64,000 nucleotides of DNA from Bradyrhizobium sp. 141 (lineage in GTDB: Bacteria > Pseudomonadota > Alphaproteobacteria > Rhizobiales > Xanthobacteraceae), in the NCBI RefSeq assembly GCF_023074055.1, contig NZ_JADPKR010000064.1, positions 124,001 to 188,000 on the forward strand, in the 5' to 3' direction. Numbering within the stretch: position 1 is the stretch's first letter; each line of letters starts with the position of its first letter. This document shows, one piece after another, positions 10,099 through 19,110 of this stretch. A program made the position numbers and the translations under genes. The notes beneath the pieces were generated by a model. The model made no database searches. It had not been told where the DNA came from and worked only from the letters and a program-made list of their open reading frames with translations.

Positions 10099-10196
10099 AG
10101 AGCCGGGACCCAGGAGCCACACGTTCCGTCGCTGCGTGGACCCCGGCTCTGCAGCGCACCGCGCAAGTGCGCGCTGCGCTGCGTCCGGGGCACGAG
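10099..10196. repeat. Palindromic intergenic repeat, family G copy 1
   Basis: Nested inverted repeats: AGCCGGGACC... pairs with ...CCCCGGCT, and GCAGCGCACCGCGCAAGTGC is followed by its partner GCGCTGCGCTGC. The element ends CGTCCGGGGCACGAG. It lies just downstream of acs (minus strand). Similar wording recurs at 38446-38590. Confidence 0.6.
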
Positions 10197-10203
10197 AGTT
10201 CTC

Positions 10204-12150
10204 TTACGCCGACTTCTTGTTCTGCCGGTTCTTGACGAGATCATCGACCACTGCGGGATCGGCCAGGGTCGAGGTGTCGCCGAGGCTGCCCGGCTCATCC
10301 TCGGCGATCTTGCGCAGGATGCGGCGCATGATCTTGCCGGAGCGGGTCTTGGGCAGGCCCGGCGCGAACTGGATCTGGTCGGGCGAGGCGATCGGGCCGA
10401 TCTCCTTGCGCACCCAGGTGACGAGCTCCTTGCGCAGGTCCTCGGTCGGTTCGACGCCGGCCATCAGGGTGACATAGGCGTAGATGCCCTGGCCCTTGAT
10501 GTCGTGCGGGAAGCCGACCACTGCAGCCTCCGAGACTTTCTCATGCGCCACCAGCGCGCTCTCGACTTCCGCGGTGCCCATGCGATGGCCGGAGACGTTG
10601 ATGACGTCGTCGACGCGGCCGGTGATCCAGTAATAGCCGTCGGCGTCGCGCCGGCAGCCGTCGCCGGTGAAGTACTTGCCCTTGTAGGTCGAGAAATAGG
10701 TCTGCTCGAAGCGGGCATGGTCGCCATAGACCGTGCGCATCTGGCCCGGCCATGAGCGGGTGAGGCAGAGATTGCCTGATGTCTCGCCTTCCAGCACCTT
10801 GCCGTCGGCATCGACGATTTCGGGGACCACGCCGAAGAACGGCTGCGTCGCCGAGCCGGGCTTCAGCTTGGTCGCGCCCGGCAGCGGCGTGATCAGGATG
10901 CCGCCGGTCTCGGTCTGCCACCACGTATCGACGATCGGGCAGCGGTCGTCGCCGACGACGCGGTGATACCATTCCCAGGCTTCCGGATTGATGGGTTCGC
11001 CAACCGAGCCGAGCAGGCGGAGGCTCGCGCGCGAGGTCTTCTTCACCGGCTCGTCGCCGGACTGCATCAGCGCGCGGATCGCGGTCGGCGCGGTGTAGAA
11101 GATGTTGACCTTGTGCTTGTCGATGACGTTCCAGAACCTGGAATTGTCCGGGTAATTCGGCACGCCTTCGAACATCAACGTGGTCGCGCCGTTCGCCAGC
11201 GGCCCGTAAAGGATGTAGCTGTGACCGGTGACCCAGCCGACGTCGGCGGTGCACCAATAGATGTCGCCGTCGTGATAGTCGAAGACGTATTGATGCGTCA
11301 TCGAGGCGAACACGAGATAGCCGGCGGAGGTGTGCAGCACGCCCTTGGGCTGGCCTGTCGAGCCCGAGGTGTAGAGGATGAACAGCGGGTCCTCGGCGTG
11401 CATGTGCTCGACCGGGCATTCCGTCGTCACCATGGCCGCCGCCTCGTGATACCAGAGGTCGCGCGTCGGGTTCATGTCGACCTTGCCGCCGGTGCGCTTG
11501 ACCACGACGACCCAGTCGACGCCGTCGGCCTTGGCGAGCGCCGCGTCGACATTGGCCTTCAGCGGCACCTTCTTGCCGCCGCGCAGGCCTTCGTCCGCGG
11601 TGATGATGACCTTGGATTGGCAGTCATTGATGCGCTGGGCGAGGCTGTCCGGCGAGAAGCCCGCGAACACCACGGAATGAACAGCGCCGATGCGTGCGCA
11701 GGCGAGCATCGCATAGGCCGCTTCCGGAATCATTGGCAGGTAGATGGTGACGCGGTCGCCCTTTTTGACGTTGCGAGTGCGCAGGATGTTGGCCATCCGG
11801 CAGACTTCGTCGTGCAGCTCCTGATAGGTGATGTGCTTTGACTGCGAGGGATCGTCGCCTTCCCAGATGATCGCGGTCTGGTTGCCGCGCGTGTGCAGAT
11901 GCCGGTCGATGCAGTTCTGGGCAACGTTGAGGACGCCGTCCTCGAACCATTTGATCGAGATGTTGCCCGGCGCGAAGGAGACGTTCTCGATTTTCGTCGG
12001 CGCCTTCATCCAGGCGATGCGCTTGGCCTGCTCCGCCCAGAAACCATGGGGATCCGAGATCGAGCGAGCGTACATCTCCTTGTACTTGGCCTGGTCGACC
12101 CAGGCTCGCTGCGCCCACTCCGCGGGGACGTCGTAGATCTTCTCGGACAT
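10204..12150 (-). CDS. acs: Acetyl-coenzyme A synthetase
   Basis: AMP-forming acetate:CoA ligase for acetate assimilation. The protein is 648 residues, normal for Acs. Motifs seen: [18 protein letters not shown] (P-loop), [17 protein letters not shown] (acetate/ATP site) and [20 protein letters not shown] (hinge). The C-terminal [11 protein letters not shown] carries Lys at about 606, which in this family is acetylated to switch the enzyme off. The start is the ATG at 12150, preceded by GAGGGAAAGC. It is a monocistronic minus-strand gene with a 400-nt upstream region shared with divergent topoisomerase IB. Confidence 0.98.
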   Translation of the reverse strand: MSEKIYDVPAEWAQRAWVDQAKYKEMYARSISDPHGFWAEQAKRIAWMKAPTKIENVSFAPGNISIKWFEDGVLNVAQNCIDRHLHTRGNQTAIIWEGDDPSQSKHITYQELHDEVCRMANILRTRNVKKGDRVTIYLPMIPEAAYAMLACARIGAVHSVVFAGFSPDSLAQRINDCQSKVIITADEGLRGGKKVPLKANVDAALAKADGVDWVVVVKRTGGKVDMNPTRDLWYHEAAAMVTTECPVEHMHAEDPLFILYTSGSTGQPKGVLHTSAGYLVFASMTHQYVFDYHDGDIYWCTADVGWVTGHSYILYGPLANGATTLMFEGVPNYPDNSRFWNVIDKHKVNIFYTAPTAIRALMQSGDEPVKKTSRASLRLLGSVGEPINPEAWEWYHRVVGDDRCPIVDTWWQTETGGILITPLPGATKLKPGSATQPFFGVVPEIVDADGKVLEGETSGNLCLTRSWPGQMRTVYGDHARFEQTYFSTYKGKYFTGDGCRRDADGYYWITGRVDDVINVSGHRMGTAEVESALVAHEKVSEAAVVGFPHDIKGQGIYAYVTLMAGVEPTEDLRKELVTWVRKEIGPIASPDQIQFAPGLPKTRSGKIMRRILRKIAEDEPGSLGDTSTLADPAVVDDLVKNRQNKKSA

Positions 12151-12214
12151 GCTTTCCCTCCACATACGGCAGGCCGACCGCTAGCGATTGGCGAGCCGAC
12201 TTGATCCTTGACTG

Positions 12215-12244
12215 ATTATGCGTCGGGCTAACCGCGCCCGACAA
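12215..12244 (-). promoter_or_regulatory. Possible sigma70-type promoter of acs
   Basis: Read on the minus strand, TTGTCG (12239-12244) and CATAAT (12215-12220) are separated by 18 nt, about 65 nt upstream of the acs start. The match is moderate. No binding site for a regulator is evident. Confidence 0.3.
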
Positions 12245-12551
12245 GGAGCACAAGCTGGACCTTCGGCGGGCCGTCGGCCATGCGGAGGATCAAGGCCACC
12301 TGGCGCGATTGTCGCAGATCTGAAACAGGCCAGGGCGCGGCTTTCGGGTCTTTACTCAGATCCACGGAACAGGCCTGCGCAGAGGCCTCATGCATCACTA
12401 GAGGTATTTAGGAACCATCTCTCACTGATTCGGGACTCGCAATACGGTTCGGAACACCCTAAATGGCCAACCCGGGTCCAAAGAGACCCCTCGGAACAAA
12501 AATCAGAACACCGGCATTGACCGATAACAGACAGGGCTAAGGCATAAGACT
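12245..12551. other. Intergenic region between acs and topoisomerase IB
   Basis: About 300 nt between divergent genes, somewhat richer in A/T toward the topoisomerase start. Three GGAAC pentamers occur near 12410-12500. I could not pair them with a CGTT box at 16-17 nt as expected for EcfG promoters. No protein-coding or RNA gene is apparent. Confidence 0.45.
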
Positions 12552-13718
12552 ATGATGGATCAGCAGAATCTCGGGACGATACGGCCCGCTTCAGCCGATC
12601 CTGCCGCTATTGCATTGGCCGAAGCCCTTGGACAATGGCCGAAACCGGCCGGTTTCAGGCGTCCCAGCCCCAAAAAGACCTTCGATTCCGCGCTGGCGAC
12701 GGTCGAAGCGCTCGCCAAGGAGCTCGGCCTGCGGCTCGGCGACCAGAACGAGCTGACCATCCGCCGCATCAAGCGCGGCAAGGGCTATTCCTTCGTCCGT
12801 CGGAACGGCGCACATATCCGCGACGCACGCACCATTCGCCGGCTGCACGCCATGGCGGTGCCACCGGCCTATCGCGAGGTGCGCTACTCGGCCGATCCGA
12901 GCTCGCATCTCCAGGCGGTGGGGCGCGATGCCGCGGGCCGGCTGCAATATCGCTATCACGCCGATTGGGAGAAAGTTCGCGAGCACCGCAAGGCGCATCG
13001 CCTGGAAAAGCTCGTCGGCGCGCTGCCAAAGATCCGGCGCAAGGTCTCGGCGTTCCTCTCGGGCGATGAGCCGACCCGTGAATTTGCGCTCTCGGCCGTG
13101 ATCGAGCTGATCGCCCGCACCGCGATCCGACCCGGCAACGAATCCTATGCCCGCCTCAACGGCACCCGCGGCGCGACCACGCTGCTGAAGTCCAACGTGA
13201 CGCTGGAAGACGATTGCTTCGTGCTGACCTTCAAGGCGAAGGGCGGCAAGGCGGTGCGCAAGGAGTGCGACGCGGCCAAGCTGGTGCGCGCCATCGGCAT
13301 TTTGCAGGCCGTCCCGGGCAAGCGCATGTTCCAGTATCGCGATGCCTACGGCATCGTACGCGCGGTCAGCACCACGCAGGTGAACGCGTTCTTGCGGGAA
13401 ATCGCCGGCATCAAGATCTCGTTGAAGGACTTTCGTACGCTGATGGCGTCTGCCGTCGTCGTGGAATCCTTGTCGCGGATCACGCCGGCGACCAGCCAGC
13501 GCGGCCGCAAGAAGCAGGTGCTGGAGGCGATCCGCGCCGCTGCGGACAAGCTCTCGAACACGCCGGCGATCTGCCGCAAGAGCTACGTTCACGACACCAT
13601 CGTCACCGCGTTCGAGGACGGCATCCTCGAACGCTTTGCCGCGACCATGAAGGGCCAGCGCTCGCAGGCGCGGCGCGAGCAGCTTCTGGCGCAGGTGGTC
13701 GCGACCGCCGCGGTGTAA
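12552..13718 (+). CDS. DNA topoisomerase IB
   Basis: Type IB topoisomerase of the small bacterial/poxvirus-like class, relaxing supercoils through a 3'-phosphotyrosyl intermediate. The protein is 388 residues. Motifs: RRNGAHIRDARTIRRL in the N-terminal domain, IRPGNESYARLNGTRGATTL with the catalytic Arg, FKAKGGKAVRK with the Lys, and KDFRTLMASA. The nucleophile Tyr is at about 345 in CRKSYVHDTIV. The motif often reading KDFRTW has Leu in place of Trp. Two adjacent ATGs (12552, 12555) could start it. It is divergent from acs and followed by a palindromic repeat. Confidence 0.93.
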   Translation: MMDQQNLGTIRPASADPAAIALAEALGQWPKPAGFRRPSPKKTFDSALATVEALAKELGLRLGDQNELTIRRIKRGKGYSFVRRNGAHIRDARTIRRLHAMAVPPAYREVRYSADPSSHLQAVGRDAAGRLQYRYHADWEKVREHRKAHRLEKLVGALPKIRRKVSAFLSGDEPTREFALSAVIELIARTAIRPGNESYARLNGTRGATTLLKSNVTLEDDCFVLTFKAKGGKAVRKECDAAKLVRAIGILQAVPGKRMFQYRDAYGIVRAVSTTQVNAFLREIAGIKISLKDFRTLMASAVVVESLSRITPATSQRGRKKQVLEAIRAAADKLSNTPAICRKSYVHDTIVTAFEDGILERFAATMKGQRSQARREQLLAQVVATAAV

Positions 13719-13728
13719 CGACACTGCC

Positions 13729-13818
13729 GTAGGGTGGGCAAAGGCGCCCTTGCGCCGTGCCCACCATTTCTCTCGATCACGAAAAATGCGTGGGCACGCT
13801 GCGCTTTGCCCACCCTAC
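13729..13818. repeat. Long palindromic intergenic repeat, family A copy 1
   Basis: Inverted repeat with outer arms GTAGGGTGGGCAAAG and CTTTGCCCACCCTAC, and inner GTGCCCACCA/GTGGGCAC. It separates convergent topoisomerase IB and SRPBCC genes. A second copy lies at 42899-42976. Confidence 0.8.
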
Positions 13819-13823
13819 GAAAC

Positions 13824-14279
13824 CTACGACTTGGTCGAGACACCCTTGTCCGGACCAGGATCGTTGCCAGCCGCTGCGATCGTAAGCCGTCCGAGATAAT
13901 GCGCCCACCCCGTTGCGTGCGCGGCGGCCTGTTCTGCGGTCGGCAGGCCGCTATGGGTCATGCGCAGCAGCGTGCCGCCGTCGCGTTCGATCAGATCGAT
14001 CTCGATCAGGCTCGAGCCTGGCGGCACTTCCTGGCCGCCGTCCCAGCCGAACGTGTAGGCAAGGCGGTGCACCGGCACGACCTCACGAAATGCACCGCGC
14101 GCGACGCCGCCGCGCGGGCCGACGCCCTTGAGCAGATAGAGCCCGCCGGGATGCGGCTCGGTGGTCGCGTCCGAGCCCATCCAGCTCAGGATCTTCTCGG
14201 GGTCAGTCAGGTAAGCGAAAACGGTGGCGCGTGGAGCTGCGATCTGGGTCTCGCGTCGCACCATGAACGGTTCGGTCAT
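13824..14279 (-). CDS. SRPBCC (AHSA1-like) family protein
   Basis: A 151-residue small protein with a START/Bet v1-like fold. The opening VRRETQIAAPRATVFAYLTD and the closing THSGLPTAEQAAAHATGWAHYLGRL are typical of the AHSA1/activator-of-Hsp90-like SRPBCC group. This fold binds hydrophobic ligands; no specific role can be assigned. No signal peptide is present, so it is cytoplasmic. It is convergent with topoisomerase IB and divergent from the cyclase gene. Confidence 0.82.
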   Translation of the reverse strand: MTEPFMVRRETQIAAPRATVFAYLTDPEKILSWMGSDATTEPHPGGLYLLKGVGPRGGVARGAFREVVPVHRLAYTFGWDGGQEVPPGSSLIEIDLIERDGGTLLRMTHSGLPTAEQAAAHATGWAHYLGRLTIAAAGNDPGPDKGVSTKS

Positions 14280-14380
14280 CGGGAATCATCCCTTCGCTGA
14301 CACTGGCAGATGGCGGCGCCAAAGCGGCTCGTCAAGGATTGCCCGTGACAAACCCGGCCCGCCTTCGTCATGATCGAACC

Positions 14381-15460
14381 ATGCAGCTCTCCCCGACCCT
14401 CGCCTGGCTTGTCGATGCCGCCTCGGATAGTGCCGGAGCTGATCGCCTGCTCGCCGAACTCGGTGCCCGTCTGGTCGCCGACGGCGTGCCGCTCGCGGCG
14501 GGCGCCCTGACGCTGGAGGTGCCGCATCCGCTGATCGCGAAGCGGACTTGGCTGTGGCGTGCTGACAGCGGCCAGGTGATCGAAGCACTCGGCTTCGCGC
14601 CTGGCGGCCTCGCACCGGATCCGCCGAACGATGCCGGTCGCCGCTGGTTGCGCGACATCGCGCGCGGCGAAGTGCACGAAGACATCGTCGGACGGCCAGA
14701 TGGGCCGCTGCTCGGCTGGATCGCGCCGCGCCCGTTCACTGCAAACGAGATCGGGCAATTGCGCCAGGCCGCCCGTTTTGCTGCGACGCCACTCGCCGTG
14801 CTCGCCGCGCGCGCCACGTTGCGGGCAACGCTGGATGCGTATCTCGGCAAGCGCAGCGCCGAACGGGTGCTGGCGGCACCGTTGCGGCGCGATCTCGGCG
14901 AGACCATTCAGGCCGCGTTGCTCTATGCGGATTTGCGCAATTTCACGAGCCTCTCGGAAGCCTCACCGCCTGGCGAGGTCATCGCCGCGCTCGACGCCTG
15001 GTTCGATCGCATCGCAGGCGCCGTCCACGCCTTCGGCGGCGAGGTGCTGAAATTCATCGGCGACGGCGTGCTCGCGATCTTTCCGGTGGTCGAGGCATCG
15101 CCGCGCCGCGCCTGCGAGGCCGCTCTGCGTGCCGCAGGCGCAGCCGAAGCTGGCATGGCCTATCTCAACGCGGAGCGCGGCGGCAAGGGCCTGCCGCCGC
15201 TGGCGTTCGGTGCCGCGCTTCATCTTGGTGAGATGCTCTGGGGCAATATCGGCGCGGCCAACCGGCTCGATTTCACGGCGATCGGTCCCGCCGTCAACCT
15301 CGCCAGCCGCCTCGAAGGATTGTGCAAGCCGTTGGGGCGGACCGTGCTGGTGTCGGGCGCGCTGGCGGCGGAAACGGACATGCCGCTGGTCGCGTTCGGG
15401 TCGCATTCGCTGCGCGGTATTGCCGCGCCATGCGAGGTGTTTGCACTGCCGGAGGCATAG
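14381..15460 (+). CDS. Class III adenylate/guanylate cyclase domain protein
   Basis: A 359-residue soluble protein with a poorly conserved N-terminal region (about 1-170) and a class III nucleotide cyclase domain at about 175-330. Catalytic elements are intact: metal Asp184 in YADLRNFTSLSE, Lys224 and metal Asp228 in LKFIGDGVLAIF, Asp297 in LDFTAIG, and the transition-state pair Asn306/Arg310 in NLASRLEG. It should therefore make cAMP or cGMP. The start is the ATG at 14381 rather than the upstream TTG at 14339. The N-terminal region is presumably a sensor, but I do not recognise it. It is convergent with the EVE gene across a palindromic repeat. Confidence 0.9.
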   Translation: MQLSPTLAWLVDAASDSAGADRLLAELGARLVADGVPLAAGALTLEVPHPLIAKRTWLWRADSGQVIEALGFAPGGLAPDPPNDAGRRWLRDIARGEVHEDIVGRPDGPLLGWIAPRPFTANEIGQLRQAARFAATPLAVLAARATLRATLDAYLGKRSAERVLAAPLRRDLGETIQAALLYADLRNFTSLSEASPPGEVIAALDAWFDRIAGAVHAFGGEVLKFIGDGVLAIFPVVEASPRRACEAALRAAGAAEAGMAYLNAERGGKGLPPLAFGAALHLGEMLWGNIGAANRLDFTAIGPAVNLASRLEGLCKPLGRTVLVSGALAAETDMPLVAFGSHSLRGIAAPCEVFALPEA

Positions 15461-15470
15461 CCTGGGCATC

Positions 15471-15553
15471 GTAGCCCGGATGGAGCGAAGCGTAATCCGG
15501 GATCGTGCGACATGGAGACTTTCCCGGATTGCGCTTCGCTCCATCCGGGCTAC
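15471..15553. repeat. Long palindromic intergenic repeat, family E
   Basis: Near-perfect inverted repeat: GTAGCCCGGATGGAGCGAAG at the left and CTTCGCTCCATCCGGGCTAC at the right, with a short loop region. It lies between the convergent cyclase and EVE genes. This wording is widespread in alphaproteobacterial intergenic DNA. Confidence 0.8.
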
Positions 15554-15561
15554 GGCAGCTG

Positions 15562-15975
15562 CTACATTCCACCCATCTTGCAGACGAACTTCCACTCCTC
15601 CGCGGTCACCGGCTGCACCGAGAGGCGTGAATATTTCACCAGCGCCATGTCGGCGAGTTTCTTCTCGGCCTTGATTGCCGCCATCGTCACCGGATTCTTC
15701 AGCGGCTTGTCGGCCTTGATGTCGACGCAGACGAATTTCTCGGTCTTGTCGGTCGGGTCCGGATAGGCCTCCTTGACGACCTCCGCGATGCCGACGATCT
15801 CCTTGCCCTCGTTGGAATGATAGAAGAATGCCTTGTCGCCCTTCTTCATGGCGACGAGGTTCTGGCGCGCGGTGTAATTGCGCACGCCGGTCCAGGCCTC
15901 GCCCTTGGCGCCCTTTGCCACCTGCTGATCCCAGGACCACACCGATGGTTCGGATTTCACCAGCCAGTAATTCAT
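15562..15975 (-). CDS. EVE domain-containing protein
   Basis: A 137-residue single-domain EVE protein. MNYWLVKSEPSVWSWDQQ at the start, WTGVRNYTARQNLVAMKKGD and FFYHSNEGKEIVGIAEV form the aromatic-cage core of this PUA-like fold. EVE/YTH relatives bind modified bases in DNA or RNA; the human relative is THYN1. The start is the ATG at 15975, since the upstream 16 residues are read from a palindromic repeat. No restriction genes are adjacent. Confidence 0.92.
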   Translation of the reverse strand: MNYWLVKSEPSVWSWDQQVAKGAKGEAWTGVRNYTARQNLVAMKKGDKAFFYHSNEGKEIVGIAEVVKEAYPDPTDKTEKFVCVDIKADKPLKNPVTMAAIKAEKKLADMALVKYSRLSVQPVTAEEWKFVCKMGGM

Positions 15976-15992
15976 TGCGCGCCCTATCCATT

Positions 15993-16082
15993 CGTCATGG
16001 CCGGGCTTGTCCCGGCCATCCACGTCTCTGCCATCAATCCAATATCAAGACGTGGATGCCCGCGACAAGCGCGGGCATGACG
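15993..16082. repeat. Long palindromic intergenic repeat, family B copy 1
   Basis: Inverted repeat of two GC-rich hairpins: CGTCATGGCCGGGCTTGTCC at the left and GTGGATGCCCGCGACAAGCG at the right. Outer arms CGTCAT/ATGACG. Tandem context between the EVE start and the gpsA end. Copies lie at 24563, 56454, 59473 and 60816. Confidence 0.8.
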
Positions 16083-16090
16083 AGAAGACG

Positions 16091-17071
16091 TCATTCCTCT
16101 GCCTTGAAGGGGCGCGTCAACAACCCGGAGATCGCGGCGTCGATCGTGCTCCGGCCGCTCAAGATCGACGCGACCGCTTCTGATACCGGCATCTCGATGT
16201 TTTGCGAAGCTGCGAGTTCGATCAGCACCGGCGCAGTGAATTCGCCCTCGGCAAGCTTGCCGGCGGGCGGCTGCTCGCCGCGGCCGAGTGCGAGGCCAAG
16301 GGCGAAGTTGCGTGATTGCGGGCTCGAGCAGGTCAGAATGAGATCACCGAGGCCGGACAGGCCCGTGAGCGTTTCGCCGCGCGCCCCCATGGCGCGGCCG
16401 AGACGCGTGAGCTCAGCAAAGCCGCGCGTGGTGAGCGCAGCCTGGGCGGAAGCGCCGAGCTTGCGCCCGACCGCGATCCCGACCGCAATCGCCAGCACGT
16501 TCTTGGCCGCGCCGCCGATCTCGACGCCGCGAATGTCGGTGGAGTGATAGGGACGGAACGTCGGCGAGCCCAGTGCCCGGACGAGCGCGCTCGCCAAGGT
16601 CTCATCGCCTGCCGCCAGCGTCACCGCGGTCGGCAGGCTCCGCGCGACATCGTCGGCAAAGCTCGGGCCCGACAGAATGGCCGGTTGGGCGTGGGGCGCG
16701 GCTTCCGCAATCACGTCAGTCATGAATTTGTGGGTGCCGTGCTCGATGCCCTTGGCGCAGGCGATGATCGGTGCCGACCTCGGCAGATGCGACGCCAGCA
16801 TGTTGACCGCGCTGCGGACATGCTGCGCCGGCGCTGCGATCAGCAGCACGTCCGCGCGCGCGGCGAGCGCCAGATCGTTTGTGACGACGATCTCCGGAGC
16901 GATCTGCACACCGGGGAGCCGCGGGTTGTCGCGGGTCGAGGCGATCCGCGCGGCATGCTCGGCATTGCGTGCCCAGAGCGTGACGCTCCGCCCTGCCCGT
17001 GCTGCGACAGTCGCCAGCGCCGTGCCCCAGGCGCCCGCGCCGATCACCGCGACGGATTGGAACGGGGCCAT
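16091..17071 (-). CDS. gpsA: NAD(P)H-dependent glycerol-3-phosphate dehydrogenase
   Basis: Reduces dihydroxyacetone phosphate to sn-glycerol-3-phosphate for phospholipid synthesis. The protein is 326 residues. The N-terminal Rossmann motif is [45 protein letters not shown], the catalytic Lys region [14 protein letters not shown] and [14 protein letters not shown] are all present. The start is the ATG at 17071, two nucleotides after the tsaD stop at 17074, so the two genes are an operon. The frame is open upstream to 17137 inside tsaD. Confidence 0.97.
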   Translation of the reverse strand: MAPFQSVAVIGAGAWGTALATVAARAGRSVTLWARNAEHAARIASTRDNPRLPGVQIAPEIVVTNDLALAARADVLLIAAPAQHVRSAVNMLASHLPRSAPIIACAKGIEHGTHKFMTDVIAEAAPHAQPAILSGPSFADDVARSLPTAVTLAAGDETLASALVRALGSPTFRPYHSTDIRGVEIGGAAKNVLAIAVGIAVGRKLGASAQAALTTRGFAELTRLGRAMGARGETLTGLSGLGDLILTCSSPQSRNFALGLALGRGEQPPAGKLAEGEFTAPVLIELAASQNIEMPVSEAVASILSGRSTIDAAISGLLTRPFKAEE

Positions 17072-17073
17072 GG

Positions 17074-18147
17074 TTAGAACCCCGCCCGCGTCTTGCCGTA
17101 GCCTGCCGGCGCTGTTGCGTTCGCATCGAGCAGCCACCGCGCGCGGGGCTGGGCTTCCATCGTGTCGGTCATGCCGAGCGCGAGGCGCTCGGCGCCGGCC
17201 CAGGCGATCATCGCGCCGTTGTCAGTGCAGAGGGCGGGCGGCGGCATGATCAATTGCGTTCCGGCTCGCCTTGCAACCTCATCGAGGGCGCCGCGGATCG
17301 CCTGATTGGCGGCGACGCCGCCGGCTGCGACCAGGGCGCGCGGCGCGCCGAAGTGCTCGCGGAAAAGCTTGAGACCGACGCTCAGCCGATCGGCGGTCGA
17401 ATCGAGCACGGCGGCCTGAAAGCTCGCGCAGAGATCGCTGATGTCCTGCGGCGTGATCTCAGCGAGCCGGCTCGCTTCGCTGCGCACCGCCGTCTTTAAT
17501 CCCGACAGCGAGAAATTGGCATCAGGGCGTCCCTGCATCGGCCGCGGAAACGCAAAGCGCGTAGGATCGCCGCTTGCCGCCTCGCGCTCGACCTGCGGGC
17601 CGCCGGGATAGGGCAGGCCCAGCATCTTCGCGACCTTGTCGAAGGCCTCGCCAATCGCGTCGTCGACGGTGGTGCCGAGCCGCACATATTCTCCGACGCC
17701 GGTGACCGCGACGATCTGGGTATGGCCGCCGGAGGCGAGGAACAGGCAATAGGGAAACTCGATTCCATCGGTGAGGCGTGGCGTCAGCGCATGCGCCTCC
17801 AGATGGTTCACCGCGACCAGCGGCGTGTCGTGCACCATCGCGATCGCTTTCGCGGTGGTGAGCCCGACGATGACGCCGCCGATCAGGCCCGGCCCCGCGG
17901 CGGCCGCGACGCCATTGAGCTGGGCAAATCCGATGCCGGCCTCGCGCATGGCGCGATCGACGATGCCGTCGAGCAGGTCGACATGGGCGCGAGCGGCAAT
18001 CTCCGGCACCACGCCGCCGAAGCGGGCGTGCTCCTCGATCTGCGACCGCACGATGTTGGACAGGATCTTGCCGCCGCCGTCGCCCGCGCGCTCGATCACG
18101 GCCGCGGCAGTCTCGTCGCAGGTTGTCTCGATGCCCAGTACCAGCAT
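17074..18147 (-). CDS. tsaD: tRNA N6-threonylcarbamoyladenosine synthase subunit TsaD
   Basis: ASKHA-fold enzyme that transfers threonylcarbamoyl to A37 of ANN-decoding tRNAs, working with TsaB, TsaE and TsaC. The protein is 357 residues. [17 protein letters not shown] opens the fold. The metal-binding [13 protein letters not shown] His pair, [11 protein letters not shown] and [10 protein letters not shown] are present. The last segment includes [13 protein letters not shown] placed the start at the ATG at 18147 by alignment to relatives. A TTG at 18165 adds six residues and has AAGGG seven nt upstream, so it may be the true start. It is in an operon with gpsA and divergent from hemD. Confidence 0.97.
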   Translation of the reverse strand: MLVLGIETTCDETAAAVIERAGDGGGKILSNIVRSQIEEHARFGGVVPEIAARAHVDLLDGIVDRAMREAGIGFAQLNGVAAAAGPGLIGGVIVGLTTAKAIAMVHDTPLVAVNHLEAHALTPRLTDGIEFPYCLFLASGGHTQIVAVTGVGEYVRLGTTVDDAIGEAFDKVAKMLGLPYPGGPQVEREAASGDPTRFAFPRPMQGRPDANFSLSGLKTAVRSEASRLAEITPQDISDLCASFQAAVLDSTADRLSVGLKLFREHFGAPRALVAAGGVAANQAIRGALDEVARRAGTQLIMPPPALCTDNGAMIAWAGAERLALGMTDTMEAQPRARWLLDANATAPAGYGKTRAGF

Positions 18148-18299
18148 TGGCGAATTGTTATCCAATTTGCGCCCTTGCGCTCATCCGGAAAGCAGAGTTC
18201 TGGTACGTCCGGTAGCATTCCGGGGCCAGATTGCGCAATCGTCACGAAGCAAGCCGCCCTCGTCATGCCTCACCGCCAAGTGGTTCGGGAACACCAGCG

Positions 18300-19046
18300 A
18301 TGTCCATTCTTGTCACACGGCCGCATCCCGACAATGCGGCGACGGCGGAAAGTCTGCGCGCGCGGGGGCATGCGGTGCTGCTTGCGCCGGCGCTCAAGTT
18401 CGAGCCGGTCGCCTTTCATGACGAAAGTGAAGCACCCTACGGCGCCATCCTCGTCACATCGGCCAACGCGATCCGTGCCGTCGCACCACAATTGCGGGAC
18501 CTTGGTCTGCTGGAGCTGCCGCTGTTTGCGGTCGGCGAACATACGGCTGCTGCGGCGCGCGACGCCGGCTTTGCCGAGGTGATCGTCGCCGGCGGCGATG
18601 GCGCGTCGTTGCGGGACAGGGTGATGCAGGCTGCGCGCGACAAGGTGCTGAAGAAAAAGAGCACGCTGCTGTATCTCGCGGGCGCGGATTTGTCGCGCGA
18701 CCTCGGCGGCGAGCTCGCCGCGGAGGGCTTCTCCGTGGTCACGCGAACGACCTACCGCATGACGCCGGTCAAGCATCTGCCGCGCGAGGTCTGCGAGGGC
18801 TTTGCCGCCCACGGGGTCGAAGCGGTGCTGCACTACTCCCAGCGCAGCGCCCGGGCGTTCCTGGATGCGGCGAGGGATGAAGGTGTCGAAATCTCGGCGC
18901 TGGCGATACCGCAATGCTGCCTGTCCGAGACGGTTGCGAGTGCGCTGCGCGATGCCGGCGCGTCGCAGGTTCTGGTCGCCGCGACACCGGACGAAAATGC
19001 CTTATTTGCCACCTTGGAGCGTGCGTTGCGCACCCGTTTGGCGTAA
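18300..19046 (+). CDS. hemD: Uroporphyrinogen-III synthase
   Basis: Cyclises hydroxymethylbilane to uroporphyrinogen III in tetrapyrrole synthesis. The protein is 248 residues and this family is weakly conserved. It shows the expected two-lobed pattern: MSILVTRPHPDNAATAESL at the start, LVTSANAIRAVA, LPLFAVGEHTAAAARDAGF, then YRMTPV between lobes and VLHYSQRSARAFL in the second lobe. It begins a plus-strand run hemD, mitofilin-like, hemY. hemC, often upstream of hemD, is not between tsaD and hemD here. Confidence 0.92.
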   Translation: MSILVTRPHPDNAATAESLRARGHAVLLAPALKFEPVAFHDESEAPYGAILVTSANAIRAVAPQLRDLGLLELPLFAVGEHTAAAARDAGFAEVIVAGGDGASLRDRVMQAARDKVLKKKSTLLYLAGADLSRDLGGELAAEGFSVVTRTTYRMTPVKHLPREVCEGFAAHGVEAVLHYSQRSARAFLDAARDEGVEISALAIPQCCLSETVASALRDAGASQVLVAATPDENALFATLERALRTRLA

Positions 19047-19110
19047 GAGATCGGGCCGAATCCGACGCAATTGAGTCCGTCCTGGTATGGAAGTGTGAGG
19101 AACCGTCACG

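Noticed and set aside
12218-12520. 100-codon frame in the acs/topoisomerase gap
   Set aside because: No ribosome site, no motif, and composition unlike neighbouring genes.
12400-12520. EcfG-type promoter for topoisomerase IB
   Set aside because: GGAAC pentamers are present but none is followed at 16-17 nt by a CGTT box.
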